64,000 nt of DNA from Beijerinckiaceae bacterium (GTDB lineage: Bacteria; Pseudomonadota; Alphaproteobacteria; Rhizobiales; Beijerinckiaceae), in contig CANGJJ010000010.1 of NCBI GenBank assembly GCA_947454485.1, positions 1-64,000 of the forward strand, in the 5' to 3' direction. The notes beneath the pieces were generated by a model. That model saw only the letters and a list, made by a program, of their open reading frames with translations. It was not told where the DNA came from and made no database searches. Made by a program: the position numbers and the translations under genes. The first letter of the stretch is position 1. Every line of letters begins with the position of its first letter. Below are positions 8,015 to 16,428 of this stretch, piece by piece.

Positions 8015-8836
8015 ATGGCTCAAGCTCACAGCGCCCACATCATTGATCTCGGCGATCCGATCTTTTCGCGCATCCGTTCGGAGGCGGAGGAGAGTGTTGC
8101 GCGTGAGCCTGAGTTTGCGAGCCTTCTGGTTGCGAGCGTCCTGAACCATGAGACGCTGGAAAGCGCGGTGGTGCATCGTGTCGCGACCCGCCTCGATCAT
8201 GCCGATATGTCCAGCGATCTCATTCGCCAAACCTATCTGGAGATCATCGCGCGCGACCCCTCGATTGGGGAGGCTTTCCGCGCCGACATTATCGCGGTGG
8301 CAGATCGTGATCCTGCTTGCATGCGCCTGATTGAGCCGCTGCTCTATTTCAAGGGTTTCCACGCTTTGCAGACGCATCGCCTCGCCCATGCCCTGTGGAA
8401 GGCGGGTCGTCGTGATTTTGCTCTGTGGCTGCAGAGCCGTGCCTCTGAAGTGTTCCAGACCGATATCAATCCGGCTGCTCGCATCGGCAAGGGCATTTTC
8501 CTTGATCATGCGACGGGGCTTGTCGTCGGCCAGACCTGCGTCATTGAAGATGATGTCTCGATCTTGCATGGCGTGACGCTGGGCGGCACGGGCAAAGAGC
8601 GGGGCGACCGTCATCCCAAGATCCGCAAGGGCGTCTTGATTGGCGCGGGTGCGAAGATCATCGGCAATATCGAAGTGGGCCATTGCGCGCGTATTGCGGC
8701 GGGCTCCGTCGTGCTGAGCCCGGTCCCCCATAACAAGACCGTTGCGGGCGTGCCGGCGCGGGTTGTGGGTGAGGCGGGTTGCGCTGAGCCTGCCCGCAGC
8801 ATGGACCAGATTCTGGCCGAGAAACTCGAATCCTGA
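8015..8836 (+). CDS. cysE: serine O-acetyltransferase
   Basis: A 273-residue CysE: it transfers acetyl from acetyl-CoA to L-serine, the first step of cysteine synthesis. The start is the ATG at 8015, with GGAG in TGAGGAGTAATTGT before it; an upstream GTG is less likely. The N-terminal helical domain (about 15-145) is followed by a left-handed beta-helix of hexapeptide repeats. Catalytic and substrate residues can be placed in TDINPAARIG, DHATGLVVG, ILHGVTLGGTGK and DRHPKI. The C-terminus beyond AGVPARVVG is short. The DUF3126 gene follows by 62 bases on the same strand. Confidence 0.95.
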   Translation: MAQAHSAHIIDLGDPIFSRIRSEAEESVAREPEFASLLVASVLNHETLESAVVHRVATRLDHADMSSDLIRQTYLEIIARDPSIGEAFRADIIAVADRDPACMRLIEPLLYFKGFHALQTHRLAHALWKAGRRDFALWLQSRASEVFQTDINPAARIGKGIFLDHATGLVVGQTCVIEDDVSILHGVTLGGTGKERGDRHPKIRKGVLIGAGAKIIGNIEVGHCARIAAGSVVLSPVPHNKTVAGVPARVVGEAGCAEPARSMDQILAEKLES

Positions 8837-8898
8837 TCCGCCTTGCGGCCTTGGGTCTTTTCTGGCACTCCACACGGATCCAAGGAGCGGCTTTTCAG

Positions 8899-9294
8899 AT
8901 GGACAAGATCGAACTTCGCAAGCTGCAGGAATTCCTGCGCCACGCCTTCGACAATCAGACACTGCGCGTCAGTCTCGACCCGAAGGACAGTGAAGCGGCC
9001 ATTGTGACGATGGGCGAGCGTCAGATCGCGCGTTTGACCGTCGATGATGAAGATGGTGACCGGTCTTTTGCCTTTGAGATGAAGATCCCGGTGGGACGCG
9101 AAGTGCTGCAGGAATATCTGCGCCGCCTGTTCGAGACCGATAAGCTCACCATCGTGGCCCGCGCGCGCAAGGCCGACTCGGTTGAGCTGAATTGCGGTGA
9201 GGATTTTCTCGGCGTCATCTCAGCGGATGATCCGCGCGGCAATTCCTACACGCTGCAGATCGCCATCCTCGATTTCGATCTCGACGACTTCTGA
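8899..9294 (+). CDS. DUF3126 protein, two tandem copies of the domain
   Basis: A 131-residue protein from the ATG at 8899; AAGGAG lies 11 bases upstream. The family is normally about 70-80 residues. Here residues about 6-65 and 70-131 align with each other: KLQEFLRHAFDNQTLRV with VLQEYLRRLFETDKLTI, then VDDEDGDRSFAFEMKIPV with ADDPRGNSYTLQIAILDF. The second copy is closer to what I recall of the family (GEDFLGVISADD, ending DFDLDDF). The first copy supplies the typical start MDKIELRKLQ. This looks like an internal duplication or fusion. The domain's role is unknown. It follows cysE and may be cotranscribed. Confidence 0.85.
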   Translation: MDKIELRKLQEFLRHAFDNQTLRVSLDPKDSEAAIVTMGERQIARLTVDDEDGDRSFAFEMKIPVGREVLQEYLRRLFETDKLTIVARARKADSVELNCGEDFLGVISADDPRGNSYTLQIAILDFDLDDF

Positions 9295-9933
9295 TTAGCG
9301 CGACAGGCTCGCCAGCAATTGGCTGGTGCTGACTGTGAGCTCTTCCCATCTTGTCAGATGGATCGCACTGAACCGCAACCGCAGGTCCAGTGCGCCATAG
9401 CGCATTTCGCTCAGACATATACGATGCTGTGCATCTGCCTCGCTGCTGGCTGGTGAGCAACGCGCCCAAAACAGGCGCCCCTCAGGCGGTGTCATGAAGA
9501 TCTCTTCACCCGGAAAGGGTGAGGACTGCTGAAAGCGTCGCATCACAAGACCTGCATCACCGGCAATTGTCTGCGCGTCGAGATAGCGCGCAAAGAGCCG
9601 CGCCACCTTGTCTCGCGGCTCCAGCCTGATGTCTTTGGGGCGCAGCGTGATGGTCAGCAGAGTTTCGAGCGGCAGCTGATTGGCGCGCTCTCCGGCGGGG
9701 CTGAAATCAGGCAGGGCGACCAGAAGATCAAGATCGTCATAGCTGCGGTGCAGGGGGGCTGCAGGGCTTCGCGTATAGCGCGTGTCGATCTGCAGTTGCT
9801 GCGTGCCTATGGCAACATCCGCGACGATGAAAGGAGATGGGCCGCGTGAGCTGGCGCGCATCAGCCAGACGGCTGATCCCAAGACCAGGAGCAGCGCAGC
9901 CCCAATGGCGGCGGCAAGGGTGAGAAATCGCAT
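9295..9933 (-). CDS. membrane-anchored protein of unknown function
   Basis: About 212 residues from the ATG at 9933; a TTG three codons earlier is also open. One N-terminal hydrophobic segment (residues about 3-25) is followed by RASSRG, so the rest is probably periplasmic. The soluble part has few Cys (C in RCSP and RICLS) and no motif I recognise; TLRPKDIRLEPRDKVARLFARYL is its most distinctive stretch and should be searchable. It abuts the DUF3126 stop tail to tail and diverges from the gamma-carbonic anhydrase gene. Confidence 0.6.
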   Translation of the reverse strand: MRFLTLAAAIGAALLLVLGSAVWLMRASSRGPSPFIVADVAIGTQQLQIDTRYTRSPAAPLHRSYDDLDLLVALPDFSPAGERANQLPLETLLTITLRPKDIRLEPRDKVARLFARYLDAQTIAGDAGLVMRRFQQSSPFPGEEIFMTPPEGRLFWARCSPASSEADAQHRICLSEMRYGALDLRLRFSAIHLTRWEELTVSTSQLLASLSR

Positions 9934-10035
9934 GGATGGCAATCATCGAATCAAAAAGCTGGCGCATCATGCACGTCGCGCCTCTTTGCCTGCAAGGCCC
10001 GCCATGGCATGTTGGGGTCAACAACAGGAGATCTC

Positions 10036-10566
10036 ATGCCGCTCTATTCACTGGATGGCCAAGCGCCCGATCTGCCCGCAGCGGGCCTCTATTGGATTGC
10101 ACCCGATGCACATGTGATTGGCAAGGTGCGCCTTGGCGAAGAGGTGGGCATCTGGTTCGGTTGCACATTGCGCGGTGACAATCAGTGGATCAGCATTGGC
10201 GCGCGCTCGAATGTGCAAGAGGGGACTGTGATGCACACCGATATCGGCAGCCCTTTGACCATCGGCGAGGGCTGCACCATCGGTCACAAGGCCATGCTGC
10301 ATGGCTGCACGATTGGCAACAATACGCTGATCGGTATGGGTGCGACGATCCTCAACAATGCCAAGATCGGCAACAATTGCCTTGTGGGTGCCAATGCTCT
10401 TGTGACCGAGGGCAAGGAATATCCCGATGGCAGTCTGATTGTCGGCAGTCCCGCGCGCGTCATACGCCAACTCGATGAAGCGGCTATCGCCAGACTCGGC
10501 AAATCTGCCGATGGCTATGTGCGCAACTGGAAACGCTTTGCTGCTGGTTTAAAGGTTGTGGGTTGA
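10036..10566 (+). CDS. gamma-class carbonic anhydrase family protein (hexapeptide-repeat)
   Basis: A 176-residue left-handed beta-helix protein from the ATG at 10036, with CAGGAG immediately upstream. Zn-ligand positions of the family are visible as H in VMHTD, H in IGHKAML and H in MLHGCTIG. Neighbouring hexapeptides read IGEGCTIG and IGNNTLIG. Length and the C-terminal helix match the YrdA/PaaY/CaiE group, which either hydrates CO2 or hydrolyses thioesters. It ends at the base before the GT2 stop, tail to tail. Family is sure, activity is not. Confidence 0.9.
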   Translation: MPLYSLDGQAPDLPAAGLYWIAPDAHVIGKVRLGEEVGIWFGCTLRGDNQWISIGARSNVQEGTVMHTDIGSPLTIGEGCTIGHKAMLHGCTIGNNTLIGMGATILNNAKIGNNCLVGANALVTEGKEYPDGSLIVGSPARVIRQLDEAAIARLGKSADGYVRNWKRFAAGLKVVG

Positions 10567-11415
10567 TCAAGGCGTGTCGCTTAACTCCTTTTTGAAAAGC
10601 GACAGAGCTTTATGGACAATTCCAGATTGGGTCCATGATTGGAGAGGCGCCTTGACGGAGTTCAAGGCGTCCAAAGTGTTTTTCGTTTCTTGTGCAACGC
10701 GCTCGGGCGTCAATGTCGCGCCTTCGCGCGCAAGATGGCGGTAGGTTCGGCCTTCGAGCCATTTGGCTGAGAAACAGAGTTGATCAGCGAATTTGACAGC
10801 CTCGATCGCTGGAGACGTTTCGCCCGCTGATGCTTTGAGATAGTGCTGGCAGATCGCTTTTGGGACGACATAAACTTCAAAGCCGCGCGAACGTGCTGTG
10901 AAGGAGTAATCGCAATCCGAACAGATGAACAGCATCGATTCATCTAGCAGGCCGATCTCACGCACCATGCTGGCGCGCAGCAAAAGACAAGTGCCAGTCG
11001 CCCAGAAGGTTGTGTAAGGCACTGTGGGGTGGCGCAGGTGCCCATTGTGGACGCCCCAGGGATAAGCATCGAGAGAGCCTGCCCAAGCAATCTCACCCGT
11101 CGGATTCACCTGAATGGGTGCGGCTATGCCCGCAGATGGATGCGTATCGAGGCATTTGACCAGCTCAGCCAGCGCATTCTTGTGGAGATAGGCATCTTGC
11201 GTCAGGACGAGAATATATTCGGTCTGTGAGTCATAGGCATATTTGCGCAAGCCTTCATTCACCGCGCGGGTGTAAAGAATGTTGTCATTCGTATTGTCGC
11301 GTACGAAAATCTCTGTCGCCACCCCTTCTTGTTGCGCGAGTGCAGCCAAGCAGGCTTTCAGCTCTTTTTCCTTCTTGTAGAAGGGGATGATGACGGGGAT
11401 TGTTTTGTTGGTCAT
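10567..11415 (-). CDS. family 2 glycosyltransferase
   Basis: A 282-residue GT-A fold enzyme. The N-terminus (VIIPFYKKEKELKACLAAL) and FVRDNTNDN fit the nucleotide-sugar-binding half. VLTQDAYLHKNAL holds the DxD-like position, and FWATGTCLLLRASMVREIGLLDE followed by CSDCDYSFTARSRGF is the acceptor-side ED/DCD motif of rhamnosyl- and similar transferases. No membrane helix is present, so it is cytosolic. It probably builds a surface polysaccharide or a glycan on a protein. Base composition is slightly lower in GC than the flanking genes. The donor sugar cannot be inferred. Confidence 0.87.
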   Translation of the reverse strand: MTNKTIPVIIPFYKKEKELKACLAALAQQEGVATEIFVRDNTNDNILYTRAVNEGLRKYAYDSQTEYILVLTQDAYLHKNALAELVKCLDTHPSAGIAAPIQVNPTGEIAWAGSLDAYPWGVHNGHLRHPTVPYTTFWATGTCLLLRASMVREIGLLDESMLFICSDCDYSFTARSRGFEVYVVPKAICQHYLKASAGETSPAIEAVKFADQLCFSAKWLEGRTYRHLAREGATLTPERVAQETKNTLDALNSVKAPLQSWTQSGIVHKALSLFKKELSDTP

Positions 11416-11515
11416 AGGGACCGCGCAGCCTTTTGATACTTAATTTTACTTCTCTCGAAGCTCAGTTCGATGATAGATACACTTGTAATTGTTTGCAATA
11501 TAGAGGCTTGCGTGG

Positions 11516-12289
11516 ATGGTTGACGTTATGCGCTCCCAGCCAATCATCAATGCGCCGCGCATTGTCGTCGCGCTGATTGGTGTGCTCGCGCTCATTCATG
11601 GCGTGAAGGAATATCTGCTCGACGACCCCTCCTATGCCTTCGTCTTGCAAACTTTCGCTTTCGTGCCGGCCCGTCTCAGCCTGTCATTCGATCCGGATGG
11701 TCTGGCTGATGCGATAGGGGCATTGACGCGCTATCAGGATTTGGCAGCGGCGAAATTTTTCCTCGCCGATGGGTCTTTGGCATGGTGGCAGCTCATCACA
11801 TTCGCCTTCCTGCATGTCGACTGGATGCATGTCATCATCAACAGTGTCTGGCTCTTGGCTTTTGGCGCACCGTTGGCCCAGCGTTTTGGCGAGCTGCGCT
11901 TCATCACCTTCTTTCTCATCACCAGCGCGCTTGGCATTGCCTTTCACTATGCGCTGCATCCGATGAGTTTTGTGCCGATCATTGGCGCATCTGCGGGTGT
12001 GTCGGGTCTGACAGCTGGCGCGATGTTGTTTGTGTTCCAACCCTTCGCACCTTTGGGTGATTATGCATCGCCCTCTTTTCATGAGAGGCCGCTGCGGCTG
12101 ACGCAGTTGTTCACCAACCGCCGTGTTGTCGCGTTTCTGGTCGTCTGGTTCCTGGCCAACTTCGTCTTTGGCGCTTTCTCTCAGCAGCTGGGAATCACGC
12201 AAGGGCCAGTTGCCTGGGAGGGTCACGCTGGCGGCTTTATCGCAGGTCTGCTACTCTTCAAGCTGTTCGATCCGAGACGGCACAGCTGA
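11516..12289 (+). CDS. rhomboid family intramembrane serine protease
   Basis: A 257-residue multi-pass membrane protein (about six helices). The catalytic serine is in GASAGVSG (about residues 155-162) and the catalytic histidine in WEGHAGGF near the C-terminus. HVDWMHVIINSVWLLAFG supplies the conserved His/Asn of the oxyanion region. It would cleave membrane-anchored substrates within the inner membrane. The start ATG at 11516 has GAGG upstream; a second ATG at 11528 is possible. About 100 AT-rich bases before it probably hold its promoter. It is followed by a CBS protein on the same strand. Confidence 0.92.
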   Translation: MVDVMRSQPIINAPRIVVALIGVLALIHGVKEYLLDDPSYAFVLQTFAFVPARLSLSFDPDGLADAIGALTRYQDLAAAKFFLADGSLAWWQLITFAFLHVDWMHVIINSVWLLAFGAPLAQRFGELRFITFFLITSALGIAFHYALHPMSFVPIIGASAGVSGLTAGAMLFVFQPFAPLGDYASPSFHERPLRLTQLFTNRRVVAFLVVWFLANFVFGAFSQQLGITQGPVAWEGHAGGFIAGLLLFKLFDPRRHS

Positions 12290-12349
12290 CGCCGTAAGGC
12301 CCCTGCGGCGATCAGGCACCTGATACCAACGGGGCGCAGGGAGAGACAC

Positions 12350-12781
12350 ATGACCGTTGCGCGCATCCTCGCGGTGAAGGGCCGCGATGTCATCTCAACG
12401 CAGCCCCATCGGACCTTGCGAGAAGTCGCCGCCCTGCTAAGCGAAAAGAACATTGGTGCTGTGCTGGTGAGCGGCGCTGACGGGCAGATTCTTGGCATTC
12501 TGTCTGAGCGCGATATCGTCTGCGCCATTGCGAGCGGTGGGGCAGGCGCGCTTGAAGACGCGGTCTCACGCCATATGACTGCACGAGTCACAACTGCCAC
12601 GCGCGACACTCATGTCGATGAGATCATGGAATGTATGACGCAAGGGCGCTTTCGCCATGTGCCGATTGTGGAGAAGGGCGAGCTTCTTGGCATCATCTCC
12701 ATCGGCGATGTCGTGAAACATCGCATCGCCGAAATCGAACATGAGGCCAAAGTCCTGAAGGACTATATTGCGACGGCTTAA
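12350..12781 (+). CDS. CBS-pair domain protein
   Basis: A 143-residue protein made almost entirely of two CBS repeats (about 8-62 and 75-132). The repeats show [22 protein letters not shown] and [21 protein letters not shown], each with the G(I/V)(L/I)S.(R/G)D nucleotide-binding end. Stand-alone CBS pairs bind AMP, ATP, SAM or NADH and modulate partner enzymes. It follows the rhomboid gene and overlaps the 3' end of hisI by 4 bases, convergently. No partner is evident. Confidence 0.92.
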   Translation: MTVARILAVKGRDVISTQPHRTLREVAALLSEKNIGAVLVSGADGQILGILSERDIVCAIASGGAGALEDAVSRHMTARVTTATRDTHVDEIMECMTQGRFRHVPIVEKGELLGIISIGDVVKHRIAEIEHEAKVLKDYIATA

Positions 12782-13191
12782 GCCTTATCGTCGATGATGA
12801 GATGAGAGCCCGCCGCGTCAGTTTCGATGCGGCGGTAAAAGCAGGAGCGGCGGCCTGTATGGCAGGCCTTGCCATCGCCGCCAGCGCGCACTTTGAGCAA
12901 TACGGCGTCCTGATCGCAGTCGGTGCGAATTTCGACGACGCTTTGGGTCTGGCCGGATGTATCGCCCTTGCGCCAGAGTTCCTGGCGCGAGCGCGACCAG
13001 TAATGGGCGACGCCGGTGTCAAGCGTGAGGGCGAGGCTCTCACGATTCATATAGGCGACCATGAGGATGTCGCCGCTCTCGACTTCGGTGGTGATGCAGA
13101 CGATCAGCCCCTCGGCATCAAACTTTGGGGCGAAGGCTTTGCCTTCCTCGATCTCGGTCTTGGTGCCACGGGGCGCAAAAGTCGCTGTCAT
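12778..13191 (-). CDS. hisI: phosphoribosyl-AMP cyclohydrolase
   Basis: A 137-residue HisI opening the purine ring of phosphoribosyl-AMP in histidine synthesis. Metal-binding motifs are clear: DCDQDAVL (the D-C-D-D cluster) and [11 protein letters not shown], plus [14 protein letters not shown] for substrate. The start is the ATG at 13191, with AGGAG spaced 6 bases; the GTG just before it would be too close. HisE is not fused. It lies downstream of folE on the same strand, a gene pair I recall as common in Hyphomicrobiales. Confidence 0.95.
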   Translation of the reverse strand: MTATFAPRGTKTEIEEGKAFAPKFDAEGLIVCITTEVESGDILMVAYMNRESLALTLDTGVAHYWSRSRQELWRKGDTSGQTQSVVEIRTDCDQDAVLLKVRAGGDGKACHTGRRSCFYRRIETDAAGSHLIIDDKA

Positions 13192-13227
13192 CACAGACTC
13201 CTCTTGCGCCCTTCTAGCATATCAGGA

Positions 13228-13872
13228 TCAGCGGAAGCCACGCACCATGGAGAAGAAGCGGGCCTGCTCAGCCGGGTCATCACGGAACACGCCGGTGAAG
13301 CGGGTGGTGATGGTCGAGGCTCCTTGCTTTTGAACACCGCGCATGGACATGCACATATGTTCAGCCTCGATCAGCACGGCAATGCCGCGCGGATGAAGGG
13401 AATTGTCGATGGCCTCGGTGATCTGGGCGGTCATGGTCTCCTGCGTCTGCAGGCGGCGCGCATAGACCTCGACCACGCGGGCAAGTTTGGACAGGCCCAC
13501 GACACCCTCAGCTGGGAAATAGGCAATATGTGCCTTGCCCGTGAAGGGGACCATGTGATGTTCACAATGGGAGGTGAAGGAGATGTCCTTCACAAGCACC
13601 ATATCGTCATAGCCTTCGACCTCTTCGAACACAGTCGACAGATGGTCTTCCGGCTTCTGGCGATAGCCCTTGAAGAGCTCGTCATAGGCTTTCACGACAC
13701 GTTTGGGCGTGTCGAGCAGGCCCTCGCGCTCGGGATTGTCACCAGCCCAACGCAGCAAAACGCGCACGGCGGCTTCAGCCTCTTCGCGGCTCGGGCGGAT
13801 CACGTCAACCTGATCCACCACCGCGCTCATGCGCACGGACTTGGGGGACAAGGGCTTAACCACTGCATCCAT
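13228..13872 (-). CDS. folE: GTP cyclohydrolase I
   Basis: A 214-residue FolE producing dihydroneopterin triphosphate for tetrahydrofolate. Zn ligands appear in [11 protein letters not shown] (Cys and His) and in EHMCMSMRG (Cys). [19 protein letters not shown] and RLQTQE are typical active-site surroundings. The N-terminal 25 residues before [10 protein letters not shown] are a variable extension. It diverges from the NifU-like gene with about 220 bases between, where both promoters must lie, and reads toward hisI. Confidence 0.96.
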   Translation of the reverse strand: MDAVVKPLSPKSVRMSAVVDQVDVIRPSREEAEAAVRVLLRWAGDNPEREGLLDTPKRVVKAYDELFKGYRQKPEDHLSTVFEEVEGYDDMVLVKDISFTSHCEHHMVPFTGKAHIAYFPAEGVVGLSKLARVVEVYARRLQTQETMTAQITEAIDNSLHPRGIAVLIEAEHMCMSMRGVQKQGASTITTRFTGVFRDDPAEQARFFSMVRGFR

Positions 13873-14093
13873 GTGGTGCCTCCTTTTGGCAATCGCTGCA
13901 CTGATGTCGTTAAGAGCTATACGGGGGTCTTGGCGACCCGGACCATGAGACGGTCCATTTTTCTTTTGGGGCTATGTTTCCTGCGTCTGGGCTCGATTTC
14001 GGGCCCTTTGCCGCAGCGGGTTCCTCTGCGGACGAACCGCACCTATATAGTAAGCATAGATCGCCCCCAAAGCGAACCGGCAGAAACAGAGCC

Positions 14094-14534
14094 ATGCTGA
14101 ACGACGTCTATAACAAGCGGATCCTGGAATTGGCGGCCGAAATCCCCCGGCAGGGGCGGCTTTCCGCCCCCGATGCCACGGCTACGGCCCATTCCAAGCT
14201 GTGCGGCTCGACCGTGACGGTCGATCTGGTGCTGCGCGATGGCAAAGTGGCCGATTTCGCCCATGACGTGAAAGCCTGTGCTCTGGGGCAGGCCTCGTCC
14301 TCCATTATGGCCCGCCATGTGGTGGGCTCGACCCCCCAAGAGCTGCGCGAGATCCGCGAGACCGTCCGCAAGATGCTGAAGGAGAACGGCACCCCGCCGG
14401 AGGGGGGCAAATGGGCGGATGTGGCGGTTCTGGAACCTGTGCGTGACTATAAGGCCCGCCACGCTTCGACCCTGCTGACTTTTGATGCGGTGGTGGATGC
14501 TATTGCCAAGATCGAGGCTGGTAGCGCCAACTAG
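14094..14534 (+). CDS. NifU/IscU-like iron-sulfur cluster assembly scaffold protein, third Cys missing
   Basis: A 146-residue NifU_N-fold protein from the ATG at 14094; the open frame upstream is not coding. SKLCGSTVTVDL and VKACALGQASSSI contain the first two cluster-ligand cysteines. The third position, normally Cys in an R..K/RxC segment, is replaced in ARHASTLL. The rest (DGKVADFAHD, MLKENGTPPEGG) resembles an alphaproteobacterial subgroup. It may still bind or pass clusters or have another role. It diverges from folE and precedes the SEC-C glycosyltransferase. Confidence 0.85.
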   Translation: MLNDVYNKRILELAAEIPRQGRLSAPDATATAHSKLCGSTVTVDLVLRDGKVADFAHDVKACALGQASSSIMARHVVGSTPQELREIRETVRKMLKENGTPPEGGKWADVAVLEPVRDYKARHASTLLTFDAVVDAIAKIEAGSAN

Positions 14535-14593
14535 GCCGCAATTGCCAATAGTTTGGATGATTATTAAACTTGGCTGCGGAGGCCGCCGGTCAC

Positions 14594-15529
14594 ATGAATT
14601 ATTCTGTCCTGATTGTTACGCCTCCCGGCTATCCACATTCCCAATGCTTCAATGAAGTCGCAGACACGATCTGCGATGGTCTGAAATCTTTGGGATATGA
14701 GGCGGCGATCACGACGGTGGTGCGGCCGGGAACGCGGCATATCGTTCTGGGCAGTCATCTTCTGGTTGATCACCCGCTCGCGCTGCCGGCAGATTCCATT
14801 CTCTACAATCTGGAACAGTTGGCGGGGAACCCCTTCTTCTCCTCGCCTGCCTTTTATGCGCTGCTGCGGCGCTATGCGGTTTGGGATTACGCACAAGACA
14901 ATCTGTCTGCCTTGGCCGCGCAAGGCGTGCGCGCGCAGGCCTTGTTGCCTATTGGCTATTACGAGGGTCTGACCCGCATTGCACCCAGCGCGACAAAAGA
15001 CATTGATGTTCTGTTTATTGGCAGCACGAATGACCGCCGCCAAAATGCGCTTGCGGCGATGGATGCGGCGGGTTTGCAGGTTGTGTCTTTGTTCAACAAA
15101 TATGGCGCTGAACGCGATGCTTTTATTGCACGCTCCAAACTGCTCCTGAATGTGCATTTCTATCCCGCCAAAATTTTGGAGCAGGTGCGCATCAGCTATT
15201 ATCTCGCCAATAAAGTCGCTGTCTTGTCAGAACTCAGCAGCAATGATGCGGTGGATACTGACTGGGGCAGGGGCATTTGCGCGGTGCCCTATGAGCAGTT
15301 GGTGACAGAGGCGGTGCGTTTGTGCCGCGATGATGTGGCGAGGGCTGATTTGTGCCGACGTGGCTTCGCCTTCATCAAAGAGCGCTCCATCGTCCCGCAT
15401 TTGAAAGCCGCGCTCGAAGCCACAACCATTCCGCAGCTCAGCGAGCCTGCAGCTTCTTTGCGCCGCAATGATCCGTGCCATTGCGGTTCGGGTAAGCGCT
15501 TCAAGCATTGCCATGGCACAGGACTGTAG
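14594..15529 (+). CDS. glycosyltransferase-like protein with C-terminal SEC-C metal-binding motif
   Basis: A 311-residue protein from the ATG at 14594 (MNYSVLIVTPPGYPHS), with GGAGG about 11 bases upstream. The body resembles GT-B transferases that lack a full N-terminal half: KDIDVLFIGSTNDRR near the middle, then NVHFYPAKILEQVRISYYLANK and a C-terminal CRRGFAFIKE. The last 25 residues are a canonical SEC-C motif (RRNDPCHCGSGKRFKHCHG), a Zn-binding tail known from SecA and from many stand-alone proteins. That pairing is uncommon in my experience. Function presumably involves a sugar transfer, with the tail for protein contact. Confidence 0.72.
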   Translation: MNYSVLIVTPPGYPHSQCFNEVADTICDGLKSLGYEAAITTVVRPGTRHIVLGSHLLVDHPLALPADSILYNLEQLAGNPFFSSPAFYALLRRYAVWDYAQDNLSALAAQGVRAQALLPIGYYEGLTRIAPSATKDIDVLFIGSTNDRRQNALAAMDAAGLQVVSLFNKYGAERDAFIARSKLLLNVHFYPAKILEQVRISYYLANKVAVLSELSSNDAVDTDWGRGICAVPYEQLVTEAVRLCRDDVARADLCRRGFAFIKERSIVPHLKAALEATTIPQLSEPAASLRRNDPCHCGSGKRFKHCHGTGL

Positions 15530-15604
15530 GTTGCAGGCTTAAGCCTCAGTGTGAACCTTTGCCCTTCAGCTTCGTTTGGGATGAGACCCAGCGGAGCTGT
15601 TTTC

Positions 15605-16417
15605 ATGCCCACATTTGTGCGCCTTCTCATCACGACCTTCATCACAGCGGCCTGCCTGGCTCCGGCTTTGGCTGCGCCCTGCAATACGGGCCATTTCGAC
15701 AGATGGTTGGAGGGCGTCCGGCAGGAGGCGGCGGCCAAGGGTGTTTCGCCGCGCGGCATCGCGCAGGGTCTGGCGGAGGTGCGGTTTGATCCGGCCATTG
15801 TGCGGCGTGATCGTGGGCAGCATGTCTTCAAACAAAGCTTCGAGGAGTTCTCCGCGCGCATGATCAATCCGCGCATGAAGTTGGCTGAGAATATGATGCG
15901 TCGCTATGCCAGCCTGTTATCGCGGATCGAGCAGCTTTATGGCGTGCCAGCACCCGTCTTGGTGGCGATCTGGGGGCTGGAGACGGGCTTTGGCTCTTTC
16001 AATGGGAGCTTCCCCACGCTGACAGCTCTGGCGAGCCTGGCCTATGACTGTCGAAGGGCAGATATGTTCCGCTCTGAATTGATCGAGGCGCTGAAGATTG
16101 TAGATCGGGGCGATATGAGGCCCGCGCAGATGAAAGGCGCTTGGGCCGGGGAAATAGGCCAGACCCAGTTCATGCCTTCGTCCTTCATCAAATATGCCGT
16201 GGACTTTGACAGTGACGGCCGCCGCGATGTCATCCACAGCACGGCTGATGCTTTGGCCTCGACGGCGAACTATCTGAAAGGCTATGGCTGGAGGGCAGGC
16301 GCTGGCTGGGAGCCGGGCGAGCCCAACTTTGCTGTGATCCAGCAATGGAACAAGGCTGATGTCTACTCCCGCACCATCGCCCGTTTTGCAACGCGCCTAT
16401 CGCAGAGCGTGAAGTAG
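15605..16417 (+). CDS. exported lytic murein transglycosylase (MltB-like)
   Basis: A 270-residue protein from the ATG at 15605 with a Sec signal (LLITTFITAACLAPALAA). The SLT/MltB domain holds the catalytic Glu in IWGLETGFGSF, followed by GEIGQTQFMPSSF and VDFDSDGRRD, a typical order for family 3 transglycosylases. Length is on the short side, with no peptidoglycan-binding domain after SVK. It would cleave glycan strands in the periplasm, producing 1,6-anhydro-muropeptides. The FAD monooxygenase GTG start follows 12 bases later. Confidence 0.93.
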   Translation: MPTFVRLLITTFITAACLAPALAAPCNTGHFDRWLEGVRQEAAAKGVSPRGIAQGLAEVRFDPAIVRRDRGQHVFKQSFEEFSARMINPRMKLAENMMRRYASLLSRIEQLYGVPAPVLVAIWGLETGFGSFNGSFPTLTALASLAYDCRRADMFRSELIEALKIVDRGDMRPAQMKGAWAGEIGQTQFMPSSFIKYAVDFDSDGRRDVIHSTADALASTANYLKGYGWRAGAGWEPGEPNFAVIQQWNKADVYSRTIARFATRLSQSVK

Positions 16418-16428
16418 GGGCAGGACTG

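Noticed and set aside
12802-14100. Plus-strand open frame of 432 codons over hisI and folE
   Set aside because: Both minus-strand genes have complete diagnostic motifs; the plus-strand translation matches nothing and is rich in His and Gly as expected from an antisense shadow.
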